From: Pirellulaceae bacterium
Lineage (GTDB): Bacteria; Planctomycetota; Planctomycetia; Pirellulales; Pirellulaceae
Assembly: GCA_023382975.1 (NCBI GenBank)
Contig: JAHDXO010000006.1
Location: 142,148-206,147, forward strand
Reading direction: 5' to 3'
Length of the DNA stretch: 64,000 nucleotides
Of this stretch, positions 55,690 through 63,917 are shown piece by piece. The translations under genes were made by a program, and so were the position numbers. Position 1 is the first letter of the stretch; the number at the start of each line of letters is the position of its first letter. The notes under the pieces are model-generated. The model made no database searches and was not told the DNA's origin. It saw nothing but the letters and a program-made list of their open reading frames with translations.

Positions 55690-56751
55690 CTACGAAATGT
55701 CCTGAGTGAATACGCAGGACACCGGTTTGTGGTCGCTTAGATGAACCTGGGAGGGCAGGAGGGCGGTGATGCGGTCGAAGATCTCGTGTTCGACTTTCCC
55801 GGCGTGCGGTTCGACGCGGATCGGCAACTCGCCGCGCACGAATGCCTGGGTGAACATGATGTGATCGAGCAGGATGTGCGGGTTGCGGGAGGGCTCGATG
55901 CGATCTTCGAAATGGGCAGTCCATCGAAGCTCATCAGGGTAGTCGAACAGGGCGTGGTTCAAGAACTTCTCGGCCTCGAACACGTCGCCCTGGAGGTTGT
56001 TCAGCAGATCGAAGAACAGGAACTGCCGTTCGAAGAACTCCTTGCCTGGACCGTCGTTGAGATCGCCGAGCACCATGACGGCGGGAGAACGCTCCTGCTT
56101 GAAACGGCGGTCGATGTAATACCGGACGTTCTGGGCCTCGGTCGCCAGTTTGATTCGGTTTTCCAGGGTGGCTTCGATGAAGGCCTTTCTCTTGGCCTCG
56201 TCGGGGCTGTGAAAATTGCCGACTGTCGTCAATTTGCTCTTGAAGTGTCCGCCGATCACTTCGGCTCGAACACCGCCGAGATCAACGACGAGAACCTGCG
56301 GATGCCGGTAGTGCTTGTGCTTAACCCTCTCGATCTGCCCCCAGCGATGCACCGGCCAAGAGTCGGTATGTTCGCCGTTGGGCGACGCGGCCTCGGTGTA
56401 CTGTTGCCAGACACGGACGGGCAAGAGCGATACGCGCGACGCGAGCTGTTCGTGCACCACGAACCAGATCCACTGGTTTCCAGACTGATGGTACGACTCC
56501 CCTTGTGGCCGCGTAACAGCTACGTATCCCGGTAGTCCGTCAACGAACTGCTTGATGCCATCTTCGCCCCGCGGACCTTCGGTGATGCAGAGAACATCGG
56601 GCGCAATCTCGGCGATGGTTTGATAGATCCCATCCAGCCGCGCCTGCAACCGTTCTCGCTGGGCTGCAGATGTCGTTCCGGCATTCAAGCCGGTCAAGAG
56701 CTTGTCCAACCACTCGATGTTCCACGCAACGACCTTGTGTTTGATGTTCAT
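55690..56751 (-). CDS. Endonuclease/exonuclease/phosphatase-fold protein
   Basis: 353 residues with the EEP superfamily motifs: KVVAWNIEWLD (metal-binding Asn), ITEGPRGEDG (Glu), GGHFKSKLT (His), LGDLNDGPG (Asp/Asn pair) and the terminal SDHKPVSC (Asp-His). These are the DNase I/AP-endonuclease-like catalytic residues, all present. No signal peptide, so it acts in the cytoplasm, on DNA or phosphoesters. It stands alone in the accessory region, downstream (in its own direction) of the DUF932 gene and separated from it by a terminator. Confidence 0.85.
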   Translation of the reverse strand: MNIKHKVVAWNIEWLDKLLTGLNAGTTSAAQRERLQARLDGIYQTIAEIAPDVLCITEGPRGEDGIKQFVDGLPGYVAVTRPQGESYHQSGNQWIWFVVHEQLASRVSLLPVRVWQQYTEAASPNGEHTDSWPVHRWGQIERVKHKHYRHPQVLVVDLGGVRAEVIGGHFKSKLTTVGNFHSPDEAKRKAFIEATLENRIKLATEAQNVRYYIDRRFKQERSPAVMVLGDLNDGPGKEFFERQFLFFDLLNNLQGDVFEAEKFLNHALFDYPDELRWTAHFEDRIEPSRNPHILLDHIMFTQAFVRGELPIRVEPHAGKVEHEIFDRITALLPSQVHLSDHKPVSCVFTQDIS

Positions 56752-56932
56752 GATGAAGCTCCGTGAGACCGATTGGCGCCGGCCTGTCGCGCGACAGGAT
56801 CGGACACGAATCGGAAAATACCCCCTGACTCGGGTGCGCGTTATCAGTCCTTGCGAAATTCGAAGTGGATCAGCATTTCAGTGTAATTGGAGGTGGTGGT
56901 GGAACAAACAATCCCGTGGAAATGAAGCAGCG

Positions 56933-56963
56933 AAAACGCCCCTTCCAGTGTACGAAAGGGGCG
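56933..56963 (-). terminator. Terminator after DUF932 gene
   Basis: On the minus strand CGCCCCTT ... AAGGGGCG (8-bp perfect stem, 11-base loop) is followed by TTTTCG. It lies 58 bases past the DUF932 stop, in the right orientation. Confidence 0.7.
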
Positions 56964-57021
56964 GGATGCTGCTCCCAAAGGTGGTTTGAAACCGGACCGA
57001 CACTAGCTCGACGGGCGGCGA

Positions 57022-57765
57022 TCACGCGGCTTGGGCGGCGATGCCGTAGGTGCCGTCGAGCAGTTTCTGGAGGGTGATCGTCTCGTGGGCGGCCCGGGCG
57101 GGCTGTTGCCGCTGACGATCTTTCAAGACTTCCGTGAAGGCGTTCAGGAGGCTCCATGCCGTCCTCTCTTGGAACTCGGGATGGGATGGGTTTCGCCACT
57201 GCCGAATCACATCCGGCAGTAAACGGGCGCCGATGATCCCGCGTTCGTAGGCTTGCAGGATCAGCGAATTCGCCTGGTCGCGCGCCAGCTCCGTGGTCCG
57301 ATACAACTCGATCCTGCGAGCTTCGTTCTGGCGAAACTCATGCAGGCCAGCGACCGTCGCGGCGATCGCCTCGCCGAAGTGGGCCTGGCCGAAGCGCGTG
57401 TGACGGCGAGTGATGACCACGTCCGAGCTGAACGCAAGGTTGTCGCAGACGAAGACGTGCTGGCCGCAGCAGAACCCGATCGGCAGCGACTTGTCAACGC
57501 TGTTGCGGCAGCCGACGGCCAGCGCGACCCCCGGTGCAATGTGCGCCTGCAACTGCAGGGTGCCGAAGAAGCGGGCGTCATCCGGGGTGACGGCCAGCTC
57601 CATCGACCGGATTTGAAATCCTGCCTGGTCGAGCGTCTGGACGACGGATTCGAGAACCCGGCTGTGGGGCAAGGGAAACCATGTCGCGGTGGCCGGCGGG
57701 GTGCGCATTTCGTCGAGTTCGCCCCACGTGACCGCGCGGGCACCGCAATGCTTGATGAGTGTCAT
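57022..57765 (-). CDS. DUF932 family protein
   Basis: 247 residues from the ATG at 57765 (GGAGAT upstream). The DUF932 pattern includes a conserved NSVDKSLPIGFCCGQHVFVCDN stretch, split here as GFCCGQHVFVCDN, FTEVLKDRQ and the RTAWSLLNAFTEV block. DUF932 proteins are found on phages, plasmids and islands, and their function is unknown. The gene runs towards the EEP nuclease and away from the kinase operon. Confidence 0.8.
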   Translation of the reverse strand: MTLIKHCGARAVTWGELDEMRTPPATATWFPLPHSRVLESVVQTLDQAGFQIRSMELAVTPDDARFFGTLQLQAHIAPGVALAVGCRNSVDKSLPIGFCCGQHVFVCDNLAFSSDVVITRRHTRFGQAHFGEAIAATVAGLHEFRQNEARRIELYRTTELARDQANSLILQAYERGIIGARLLPDVIRQWRNPSHPEFQERTAWSLLNAFTEVLKDRQRQQPARAAHETITLQKLLDGTYGIAAQAA

Positions 57766-58149
57766 GGCAGATCTCCGCCTGTGAAAGAACGGGAGCAGCC
57801 GGAGAAGCGTATCGCCGTGGGACGTCGAGCGCAATCCAAATCCCCCATCTGATGACGGCATCAGCAGGGCACCACCCGGAGACGATTGGTTTCGAGCCGC
57901 GTCCAGCTCATAAGAATCCATGACGGACCACCTCACCGTCCCATCGGAACGGCGACCTTCCTGCGGATGTAGAACCGTCAGGTTCACGGCGAGGCGTGGG
58001 ACTGGCTAGGATGGGCCGGAAGTACACCAGGCGCCGGCAAACGCGGCCAGAACTCGAAGCATTGATTGTGTCTCCGTCCGGCGTTCTACCGGTACGCCCG
58101 TGGCTCGCCAAACCGCGGGGCGGCAGACCGGGAGTGCCTTTGACATAGA

Positions 58150-58166
58150 TTGTCTATTTCAGACAA
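58150..58166. promoter_or_regulatory. Operator-like palindrome
   Basis: TTGTCT-atttc-AGACAA is a perfect inverted repeat in an AT-rich patch. A TTGACA (58140-58145) lies just before it. It could be an operator for the kinase operon. The binding protein is unknown. Confidence 0.4.
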
Positions 58167-58369
58167 GAATATCAGACTTTTGCAAATCGAGACTCGACGA
58201 CTCACAGTTTCCTACTTGGGTGGGCACGACCTGTGTACTTTAGGCACCTCCCGTTTCCTGCTCCGGTCGATTTCACCCAGGTGCGCAACGGATTCACCTG
58301 TGCGCGCAACGGCAGGCAGTGGCCGAAGGACTGGCTGGTCGAGTGGGGCGCAGTTCGGCCGCACTTGGC

Positions 58370-58398
58370 TTCACACTGACAACATTATCCAGTATAAA
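58370..58398 (+). promoter_or_regulatory. Sigma70-type promoter candidate for the kinase operon
   Basis: TTCACA (58370-58375) and TATAAA (58393-58398) are separated by exactly 17 bp, a near-consensus pair. It lies 94 bp before the ATG at 58492 and 196 bp before the ATG at 58594. Confidence 0.55.
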
Positions 58399-58593
58399 TG
58401 AATTGGCGGGGCCGGGTTCGGCCGATTCACCGGCTCGCGCGGCCACGACGGTTGATTTTGCCGCGTGTTCCTGCTACGTTGACCCCCGTGAATGCCACAA
58501 GCAAACCCATATCACTCGCGTGTGGGCAACCTAGCCAACTGCAACGATGTCGCCACCACGCGCTGCCGCCACCAGAATATCTCTGTTACCGCC

Positions 58594-60810
58594 ATGAGTG
58601 AACCTGAATTTGCTGCGAACCTGATAGGACCGTCCATCTCGAAAGTGGCCGAGAAACTGGACCGCATCTTCACAGTGTTCTCCGATTCTGACGACACAGA
58701 GCACCTGACCCAGTCCTTCAAGGACTATCTGCAACAAACCATTCCGCTATCGCATGCGTCTCTTTGGGGAAAGGATGAGAAACAGCAGCGAGTCTTCATC
58801 GCCACCGAGTTTATTAGTGACATCGGCATCTCAGACTTCCAAGCCCTGAATGTGCATGGCTACGACGAAAGCCTGCTGGGCGAGTCCGCCCGCACTGGGA
58901 AGAACTTCTTCCTGAGCGCAGGTGACTTCTCGACCTCGATCAGGAAAGAAAGCGTTCGAGATTACCTACAGAGACAGCAGGTAAAGACGCTGGCAATAAT
59001 TAACCTCTACCACCACAAGCACTACCCCGCGTGCCTCGTTCTAGCGTCCCGCGAGGGCGTTAATGAATTAATACGCAATACGCTCGTCGAATTGCGAGCG
59101 GTCGCCGCCGCGTTCATAGCTGTGTACGCCCAACTTCGAACGCGCGCATTTGAATCTCAGATCTCACGTCTAATAGCCTCCAAGATGAGTTGTGAAGGCC
59201 TGGGATATCTCAAGCAAGTCTGCGACGAATTGAAAACAACATTTGAGGCATCGAGTTTCTCCATTTGGGAACGACGCGCTAACCAAGTGATCCCTACACA
59301 TTTCTCGGAGCCGCATAAACAGTCGTCCGTGAAACCTTATGATCTTGGCGAGGGACTAACAGGCCATGTCGCGAAGACCGGCCGCCCGATATTCTTGCAC
59401 CTGCTAACAGATGCGTCCAAATTCTACGGGGCGCAGTGGGCCGCGAAGGTAAGCGACTTCCACGCACGAAGCCCCCAGTCCGGGGACCACATCATCATCG
59501 TTCCATTGTCATTCCCGCAAAGGCCAGAAACTCCGCCAACCGTCAGCGGAGTGGTTCGGTTCGTCAAGCGAGCGGAAACGCCCAGCTTCTGGCCAATTGA
59601 CTTCGCGCGCGCTACGTCAGTTGCAAATATCCTCTCCGTTATTCTATACCAGGAGCGCCTGCTTCAGATAGAGGCGTCGACTTCGAGAATTCAACAGAAC
59701 CTCGTCAATTTGGCATGTCATACGGTTCCCGCGGGTGACATGGAAGACAGCGTGCTGGCGTTCGTGGATACAATCGAACGGTGGCCGGGTGTTAACGCGG
59801 TGTCCCTGGTCGAGATAAGAGAAAACGACACTTTCGCATTCGACCGATGTAACCTGCTGAAACCAGAAGATCTGGGATTGCTGCGCACTCGAACACCAAA
59901 GGACGTGAAAGGCCCCATCGAAGTGTCCGAGACTCTGTGTCTTTGGCCCCTGCGATCCGAAGATCGAGTTTACGGCCTCCTTGCAGTTAGGTTTGAGACG
60001 GGCGAAGGCACACAGGCTCGGGGCTGGCTCGATCTCGCCACGTACCTTCTCAATTACGTATACAGGATTGGCCTCCTCATCGATGAGACGGCGCGACTGC
60101 GGCACGACACCGAGGAACGCCAACTTGCATCACTGGCAGGCACCGCTGCACGCTCGTACGCGCATGAAGTGCTGAACGCGGTCAAAGCGATCAGGTCATG
60201 GATCTCCAATTCTCGCTCCGGGTCACCAAATTACGCTGCCTTGGAGCAACGGGTGAGAGAGATCTTTGATAATGTAACAAGTCTTCTCGACGCAACTGGC
60301 TTTACTAAACTGAACATACGACGATGCGTATTTAACGTGGAACTTGACAAGTTCCTAGGGAGGTTGAACTACAAGCATGGGCGAAAGCTGGATGGTTGCG
60401 AGTTAAAATTGAAGATTGCCGGTCACAAACACCGCGCGGTGAATTTTGATCCGGATACGCTCATCGCCATACTGACCAATCTCGTCACGAATTCAAAGGA
60501 GCAGTACTTACTGCACAGTAGAAAAGGTCCCATCGAGATCGGCATCGTGGAGAAGCAAATAGGCAGTGCTCTGTGGGTAGGTGTATATGTCGAGGATCAC
60601 GCCATTGGGATTCTGCCGGAAAACATGGAGAGGATATTTCATGATGGTTTCACGACCAAGCCCGACGGGAAGGGCATAGGCCTTGGCATGGTCAAGCGGC
60701 TGGTAGAGGATTGCGACGGCCAGGTCCTGGCAAGCTCGGATTTCGTGCCGACGACTCGATTTGAGGCTATTTATCCCGTAGCGGAAGAGATCAGGAAGGG
60801 CTCCACATGA
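58594..60810 (+). CDS. Multi-GAF sensor histidine kinase
   Basis: 738 residues from the ATG at 58594 (58492 is an alternative; neither has a strong Shine-Dalgarno). No membrane segments, so it is cytosolic. Three GAF-like sensor regions are recognisable (about 15-180, 195-365, 370-520), for example LGEGLTGHVAKTGRPIF in the second. A phosphoacceptor His about 524 lies in RSYAHEVLNAVKAIRSW. An HATPase_c domain (about 590-735) shows an N-box (ILTNLVTNSKEQ), a G1-like VEDHAIGIL (Asn-Gly replaced) and G2 KPDGKGIGLGM. It starts a three-gene operon; its stop overlaps the receiver gene start by ATGA. AT-rich codons distinguish it from the neighbouring chromosome. Confidence 0.82.
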   Translation: MSEPEFAANLIGPSISKVAEKLDRIFTVFSDSDDTEHLTQSFKDYLQQTIPLSHASLWGKDEKQQRVFIATEFISDIGISDFQALNVHGYDESLLGESARTGKNFFLSAGDFSTSIRKESVRDYLQRQQVKTLAIINLYHHKHYPACLVLASREGVNELIRNTLVELRAVAAAFIAVYAQLRTRAFESQISRLIASKMSCEGLGYLKQVCDELKTTFEASSFSIWERRANQVIPTHFSEPHKQSSVKPYDLGEGLTGHVAKTGRPIFLHLLTDASKFYGAQWAAKVSDFHARSPQSGDHIIIVPLSFPQRPETPPTVSGVVRFVKRAETPSFWPIDFARATSVANILSVILYQERLLQIEASTSRIQQNLVNLACHTVPAGDMEDSVLAFVDTIERWPGVNAVSLVEIRENDTFAFDRCNLLKPEDLGLLRTRTPKDVKGPIEVSETLCLWPLRSEDRVYGLLAVRFETGEGTQARGWLDLATYLLNYVYRIGLLIDETARLRHDTEERQLASLAGTAARSYAHEVLNAVKAIRSWISNSRSGSPNYAALEQRVREIFDNVTSLLDATGFTKLNIRRCVFNVELDKFLGRLNYKHGRKLDGCELKLKIAGHKHRAVNFDPDTLIAILTNLVTNSKEQYLLHSRKGPIEIGIVEKQIGSALWVGVYVEDHAIGILPENMERIFHDGFTTKPDGKGIGLGMVKRLVEDCDGQVLASSDFVPTTRFEAIYPVAEEIRKGST

Positions 60811-61664
60811 CGGCGCAACACAAGAAGATCGGCTTTAGGGTCTTAGTCCTTGAGGACGAGGAGGAAGTAGCGAAACACATTGAACGGGATCTTGCGGAGA
60901 AGCTGCAGTCTTCGCCTTTGGCTCGGCAGGAACGCGAGGCCCCGGCATTTGGCGAAGCATGTGCTTTCGAGTTTGATACTCAGGTCGTTGCGACCGACAA
61001 CGTTACGAATGCGCGCAAAATACTGAAGGAATCGTCGGTGGACCTCTTGATTGCCGACCATCGGGTAAAGGCCGATCGCGATTCTCGAAAGGCCGACACG
61101 ACTGCACATGCGCTACTGAGCGAGCTACGCAGATCCGGCAGATTCCTCCCGGTGGTCGCGCACTCGGCCTTCCCTCGCCTCTCTGAGGAGGCGCAGAAGG
61201 ACGGCTGCGTGGATGTAACGATAAGCAAGAGGGACTTTGACAGCACGGAAAAGGTTATCACGCAAAGTGCGGAAATGGCCGCGGAGTTGCTGGCGTTCAA
61301 GAGGGATCTTTTGGGGTCGTTCGCCATGCTGAAATGTGCGGCCGCCACGGCATCTCCTATTGACCGTCAGCGGTTTTTGAAGGGGGCACGTGAAGGATTT
61401 GGCGATTTGACAGCATGCTCTCTAGCCCCGCCGGACTATCGAAAGGGGCTGCTTGTATTGTGTTCTTTCCTAATGCGCCTAAGCAGTGTACCGAGTGCCC
61501 AGTTCGGGCTTAAACCTTTGTCTCTTGAATTGGTGGACCTGCTTGAGCCCCTCGTTCGTCGACTGAGCACCCCTAACTTCAACTATGACCGGGATGCGGT
61601 TGCGGTCTTCGAGGGACTTGAAGCGAACGGGTACGATGTGATTTTACGCGTTGAGGATGTATGA
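60807..61664 (+). CDS. Atypical response-regulator receiver protein
   Basis: 285 residues. The N-terminal receiver-like domain shows an acidic cluster (FRVLVLEDEEEVAKHI), a phosphoacceptor-type Asp at 84 (LLIADHRVK), a Ser in the Thr/Ser switch position (VVAHSAF) and a late Lys (TISKRDF). The gap between the acidic pocket and Asp84 is about 30 residues longer than usual. The C-terminal about 130 residues are helical, with no DNA-binding or enzyme domain recognised. The ATG overlaps the kinase stop, and its stop overlaps the PIN gene start (both ATGA), so all three proteins are made stoichiometrically. Confidence 0.75.
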   Translation: MTAQHKKIGFRVLVLEDEEEVAKHIERDLAEKLQSSPLARQEREAPAFGEACAFEFDTQVVATDNVTNARKILKESSVDLLIADHRVKADRDSRKADTTAHALLSELRRSGRFLPVVAHSAFPRLSEEAQKDGCVDVTISKRDFDSTEKVITQSAEMAAELLAFKRDLLGSFAMLKCAAATASPIDRQRFLKGAREGFGDLTACSLAPPDYRKGLLVLCSFLMRLSSVPSAQFGLKPLSLELVDLLEPLVRRLSTPNFNYDRDAVAVFEGLEANGYDVILRVEDV

Positions 61665-62563
61665 GCGAGCAACCCGCAGCGTTTCTATTGGATAACTCCG
61701 TCCAGATAAAGCGCCTTATCAGCGCAAAATGGCGTCGCGCGGGCCACGATGCTCTCTGGAATGATGTCACGCCTGTGGTGTCCACTTACACATTTATGGA
61801 GTTTAAGAGCACGGTCATTGCCGCTCTGCAATACCTCGTGGACGTGTTAAGGGAAGCCGTGATCGCGTCAGGCGACGCGCCCGACAGCGCGCAATTGCGG
61901 CTGGAAGAGGTAATAAGACATCTAACGGTGGACACTTTAATAGTGGAAGGGGATAGGCGCGTCAGAATTGCGGTTGCCTACGCCACACGGTTTTTCGCAG
62001 AAAATGAACTGTTTCCGCGATTGCGAACGCTTGGGGAACTGATTGATCGAATACTGGTGGAGGCTGAGAATCTTGAGAAGATATGGTTCAGACGATTTGC
62101 GACGAACGGAAAAACGGAGACTATGAGATGCCTTGATAATGTCAACTGTTACATCGGGAGAAACGAGACGCCGCTGGTCGCTGGGAGAGGGGGTTTCCAT
62201 TGCAGCGTGCAGAAGTTTGCCTGTAATGTGGTGGGCATTCTCGAGAATCGGTTTTTTGAGATTGATCGCGGAGTTCAATCAAAGGAACTGAAGCTGAAAA
62301 GCACCAGACTTCGGAAGGGACTGGAAGACTGGAAGGAGGCCGTGACATCCGAGAAGGTGGCTGATGGACTTAGCATTGGAGAGAAGCTGTGTCGGCCTAT
62401 TGGAGATATGGTTATTGTCTGCAAGGCGCACGACGGCGATGTCGGGCTCATCACTGCAGACCGTGACCAGGCTAAGCTTGCCGTTCACATGAGGGTTCGG
62501 TGCCTATTCTATGACCTCAACAGTAACACATTTCTGGAGGCGGGCACGGCTGAGAGTGAATAG
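61661..62563 (+). CDS. PIN-like nuclease, predicted effector
   Basis: 300 residues. The N-terminal strand FLLDNSVQIKRL puts Asp11 in the first PIN metal site, and E47 sits in STYTFMEFKST. The C-terminal block GDMVIVCKAHDGDVGLITAD followed by RDQAKLA (about 247-270) carries the other acidic residues in the D..I..A and T-x-D-x-D pattern of PIN domains. The middle 100-240 region is an insertion compared with VapC-size PIN proteins. PIN domains cleave RNA or DNA. It is the last gene of the kinase-receiver operon, and its position suggests an output effector. No antitoxin is adjacent. Confidence 0.65.
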   Translation: MSEQPAAFLLDNSVQIKRLISAKWRRAGHDALWNDVTPVVSTYTFMEFKSTVIAALQYLVDVLREAVIASGDAPDSAQLRLEEVIRHLTVDTLIVEGDRRVRIAVAYATRFFAENELFPRLRTLGELIDRILVEAENLEKIWFRRFATNGKTETMRCLDNVNCYIGRNETPLVAGRGGFHCSVQKFACNVVGILENRFFEIDRGVQSKELKLKSTRLRKGLEDWKEAVTSEKVADGLSIGEKLCRPIGDMVIVCKAHDGDVGLITADRDQAKLAVHMRVRCLFYDLNSNTFLEAGTAESE

Positions 62564-62840
62564 GGAGTCGTCGTCTAACTCGGTCTGTGGTCTGGGACGA
62601 TTCATGCCGAGCCACACGGGCGGATGACGGAAGCGTGTCGCGCCTTGCAGCTGGGCGCATCCGGTGATTGGTAACCGTTCACGGGTTCAGCAGAGCATTG
62701 CGCGAGCCGCGGGCGGCAGATGAAAGAGTCTCGGGAGAGCCGACGGCGAGCGGCAACACAGATCCGCGGCGACGGGGCGGCCGCTTGCAGTGACCGGAGG
62801 CGGGAAAGCGGCGCAATCGCGTCTCTTCGATGAAGGAAGG

Positions 62841-62857
62841 TGTTCGGCGTCAATTAG
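62841..62857 (+). repeat. IS21 left terminal inverted repeat
   Basis: TGTTCGGCGTCAATTAG, followed at 62861 by TGTTC and at 62872 by GACAATTAG, a second partial copy. Confidence 0.75.
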
Positions 62858-62903
62858 CAGTGTTCTTTAGCGACAATTAGACGGTCCGAGAGAAAGTCGG
62901 GAT

Positions 62904-63785
62904 TCAGGATGGTTCGGAGCCGGGCTTTGATTCCTGCGTAGCGGCTGGGGTGTTCTTCTGCTGCGCCTCTTCGAGGCGATAACTCTGGAGGTTCAGCTCG
63001 ACGATCACGGAGTGATGGATCAAGCGATCGATCGCCGCGGCCGTGATCATGGGGTCTTTGAAGATCTGCTCCCATTTGGAGAACGGCAGGTTGCTGCTCA
63101 AGAGCACACTCCCGCGTTCGTACCGCTCGGCCAACAGCGTGAACAGGACTTCCATCTCTTCGCGGCTCTGCTGGACATAGCCCAGGTCGTCGATGATCAG
63201 GGCCTCGTACTTGCGGAGCGCCTTGAGGAGCCGCTCCAGACGCAGATCGCGCTTGGCTCGCAGCAGTTCCTGGACGAGCAGTTGGCAGGTGCTGAAGCAG
63301 ACCGAACGGCCTTGCCGGACCAACTGGTCGCCCAAGGCTCACAGCAGGTTGGTCTTCCCGGAACCGGGCCTCCCGAAGATCAGCACATTGTCCTGACGGT
63401 CCAGGAACCCGCCGCTGCGCAGGGTCTCGAATTGATGTCTCACCTGTAGCGGAAGACGCGACCAGCGGAATTGTTCCCAGGTCTTCCCCGCCAACAAGTT
63501 CGAGTTCCGCATCAATCGCTCGATCCGGTTTTGGTGTCGGGCTTAGCATTCCTTGCTCGTCAGTTCCGCCAGGAACTGGAGGTGCGTCCAGCCTTCCCGC
63601 GCCGCCTGGTCCGCCACCAGCGGATGCTGTTCGCGAAAGATTGGCAGACGCAAAGCCTTCAGTTGCTCCGACAGCTTCTCGATGTCGGTCGTAGGCCGCG
63701 AACTGGGCGTCGACGCGACAGGTTTCTTCGAGGCTCGCGCGGGACTGGCCGACTTCGTGGTCGTCGGTCTCGGTGGTCTGTTCAT
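62904..63785 (-). pseudogene. istB: istB (IS21 ATP-binding helper), broken
   Basis: An IstB-type AAA+ protein with N-terminus MNRPPRPTTTK, a conserved LTSKEC-like segment, the Walker A motif GRPGSGKTNLL and the Walker B IIDDLGYVQ. Two in-frame stops interrupt it: TAA at 63543-63545 and TGA at 63339-63341, the latter just after Walker A. Removing both gives about 290 codons. Without readthrough no functional ATPase can be made. Confidence 0.85.
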
Positions 63786-63900
63786 CGTACACTTCCTTGT
63801 GTGAGAGGAGAGAATCAAACACTTCCAGATCCGGCGACTCGACAGTCACCGCCGTCGGCTCCCCACCTCGTCACTCCTAATTGTCCCCAGGACAGACAAA

Positions 63901-63917
63901 CTAATTGACGCCATACA
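63901..63917 (-). repeat. IS21 right terminal inverted repeat
   Basis: On the minus strand TGTATGGCGTCAATTAG, two mismatches from the left end. A second CAATTAG unit lies inward at 63885-63877. Confidence 0.75.

Larger units (their letters stand above)
57766..58593. promoter_or_regulatory. 828-bp upstream region of the kinase operon
   Basis: No convincing gene. It carries a 6-bp-arm palindrome at 58150-58166 and a good promoter candidate at 58370-58398, described separately. The kinase reading frame stays open upstream to an ATG at 58492. The length is unusual for this gene-dense window and suggests layered control or a small RNA. Confidence 0.5.
62841..63917 (-). mobile_element. Internally deleted IS21-family element
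   Basis: A 1077-bp element bounded by 17-bp inverted repeats beginning TGT. Inside each end a second copy of the CAATTAG unit (GACAATTAG at 62872-62880; reverse of 63877-63885) occurs, as in IS21 ends with multiple transposase-binding sites. It holds only the istB reading frame plus a short sequence resembling the IstA C-terminus (ESPDLEVFDSLL) just upstream. Most of istA is missing. No target-site duplication was found. The element ends about 280 bp after the PIN gene. Confidence 0.75.

Noticed and set aside
62854..63849. Long minus-strand open frame across istB
   Set aside because: It is in a different frame from IstB. Only the short upstream part (ESPDLEVFDSLL) resembles an IstA C-terminus, and the rest is antisense-like junk.
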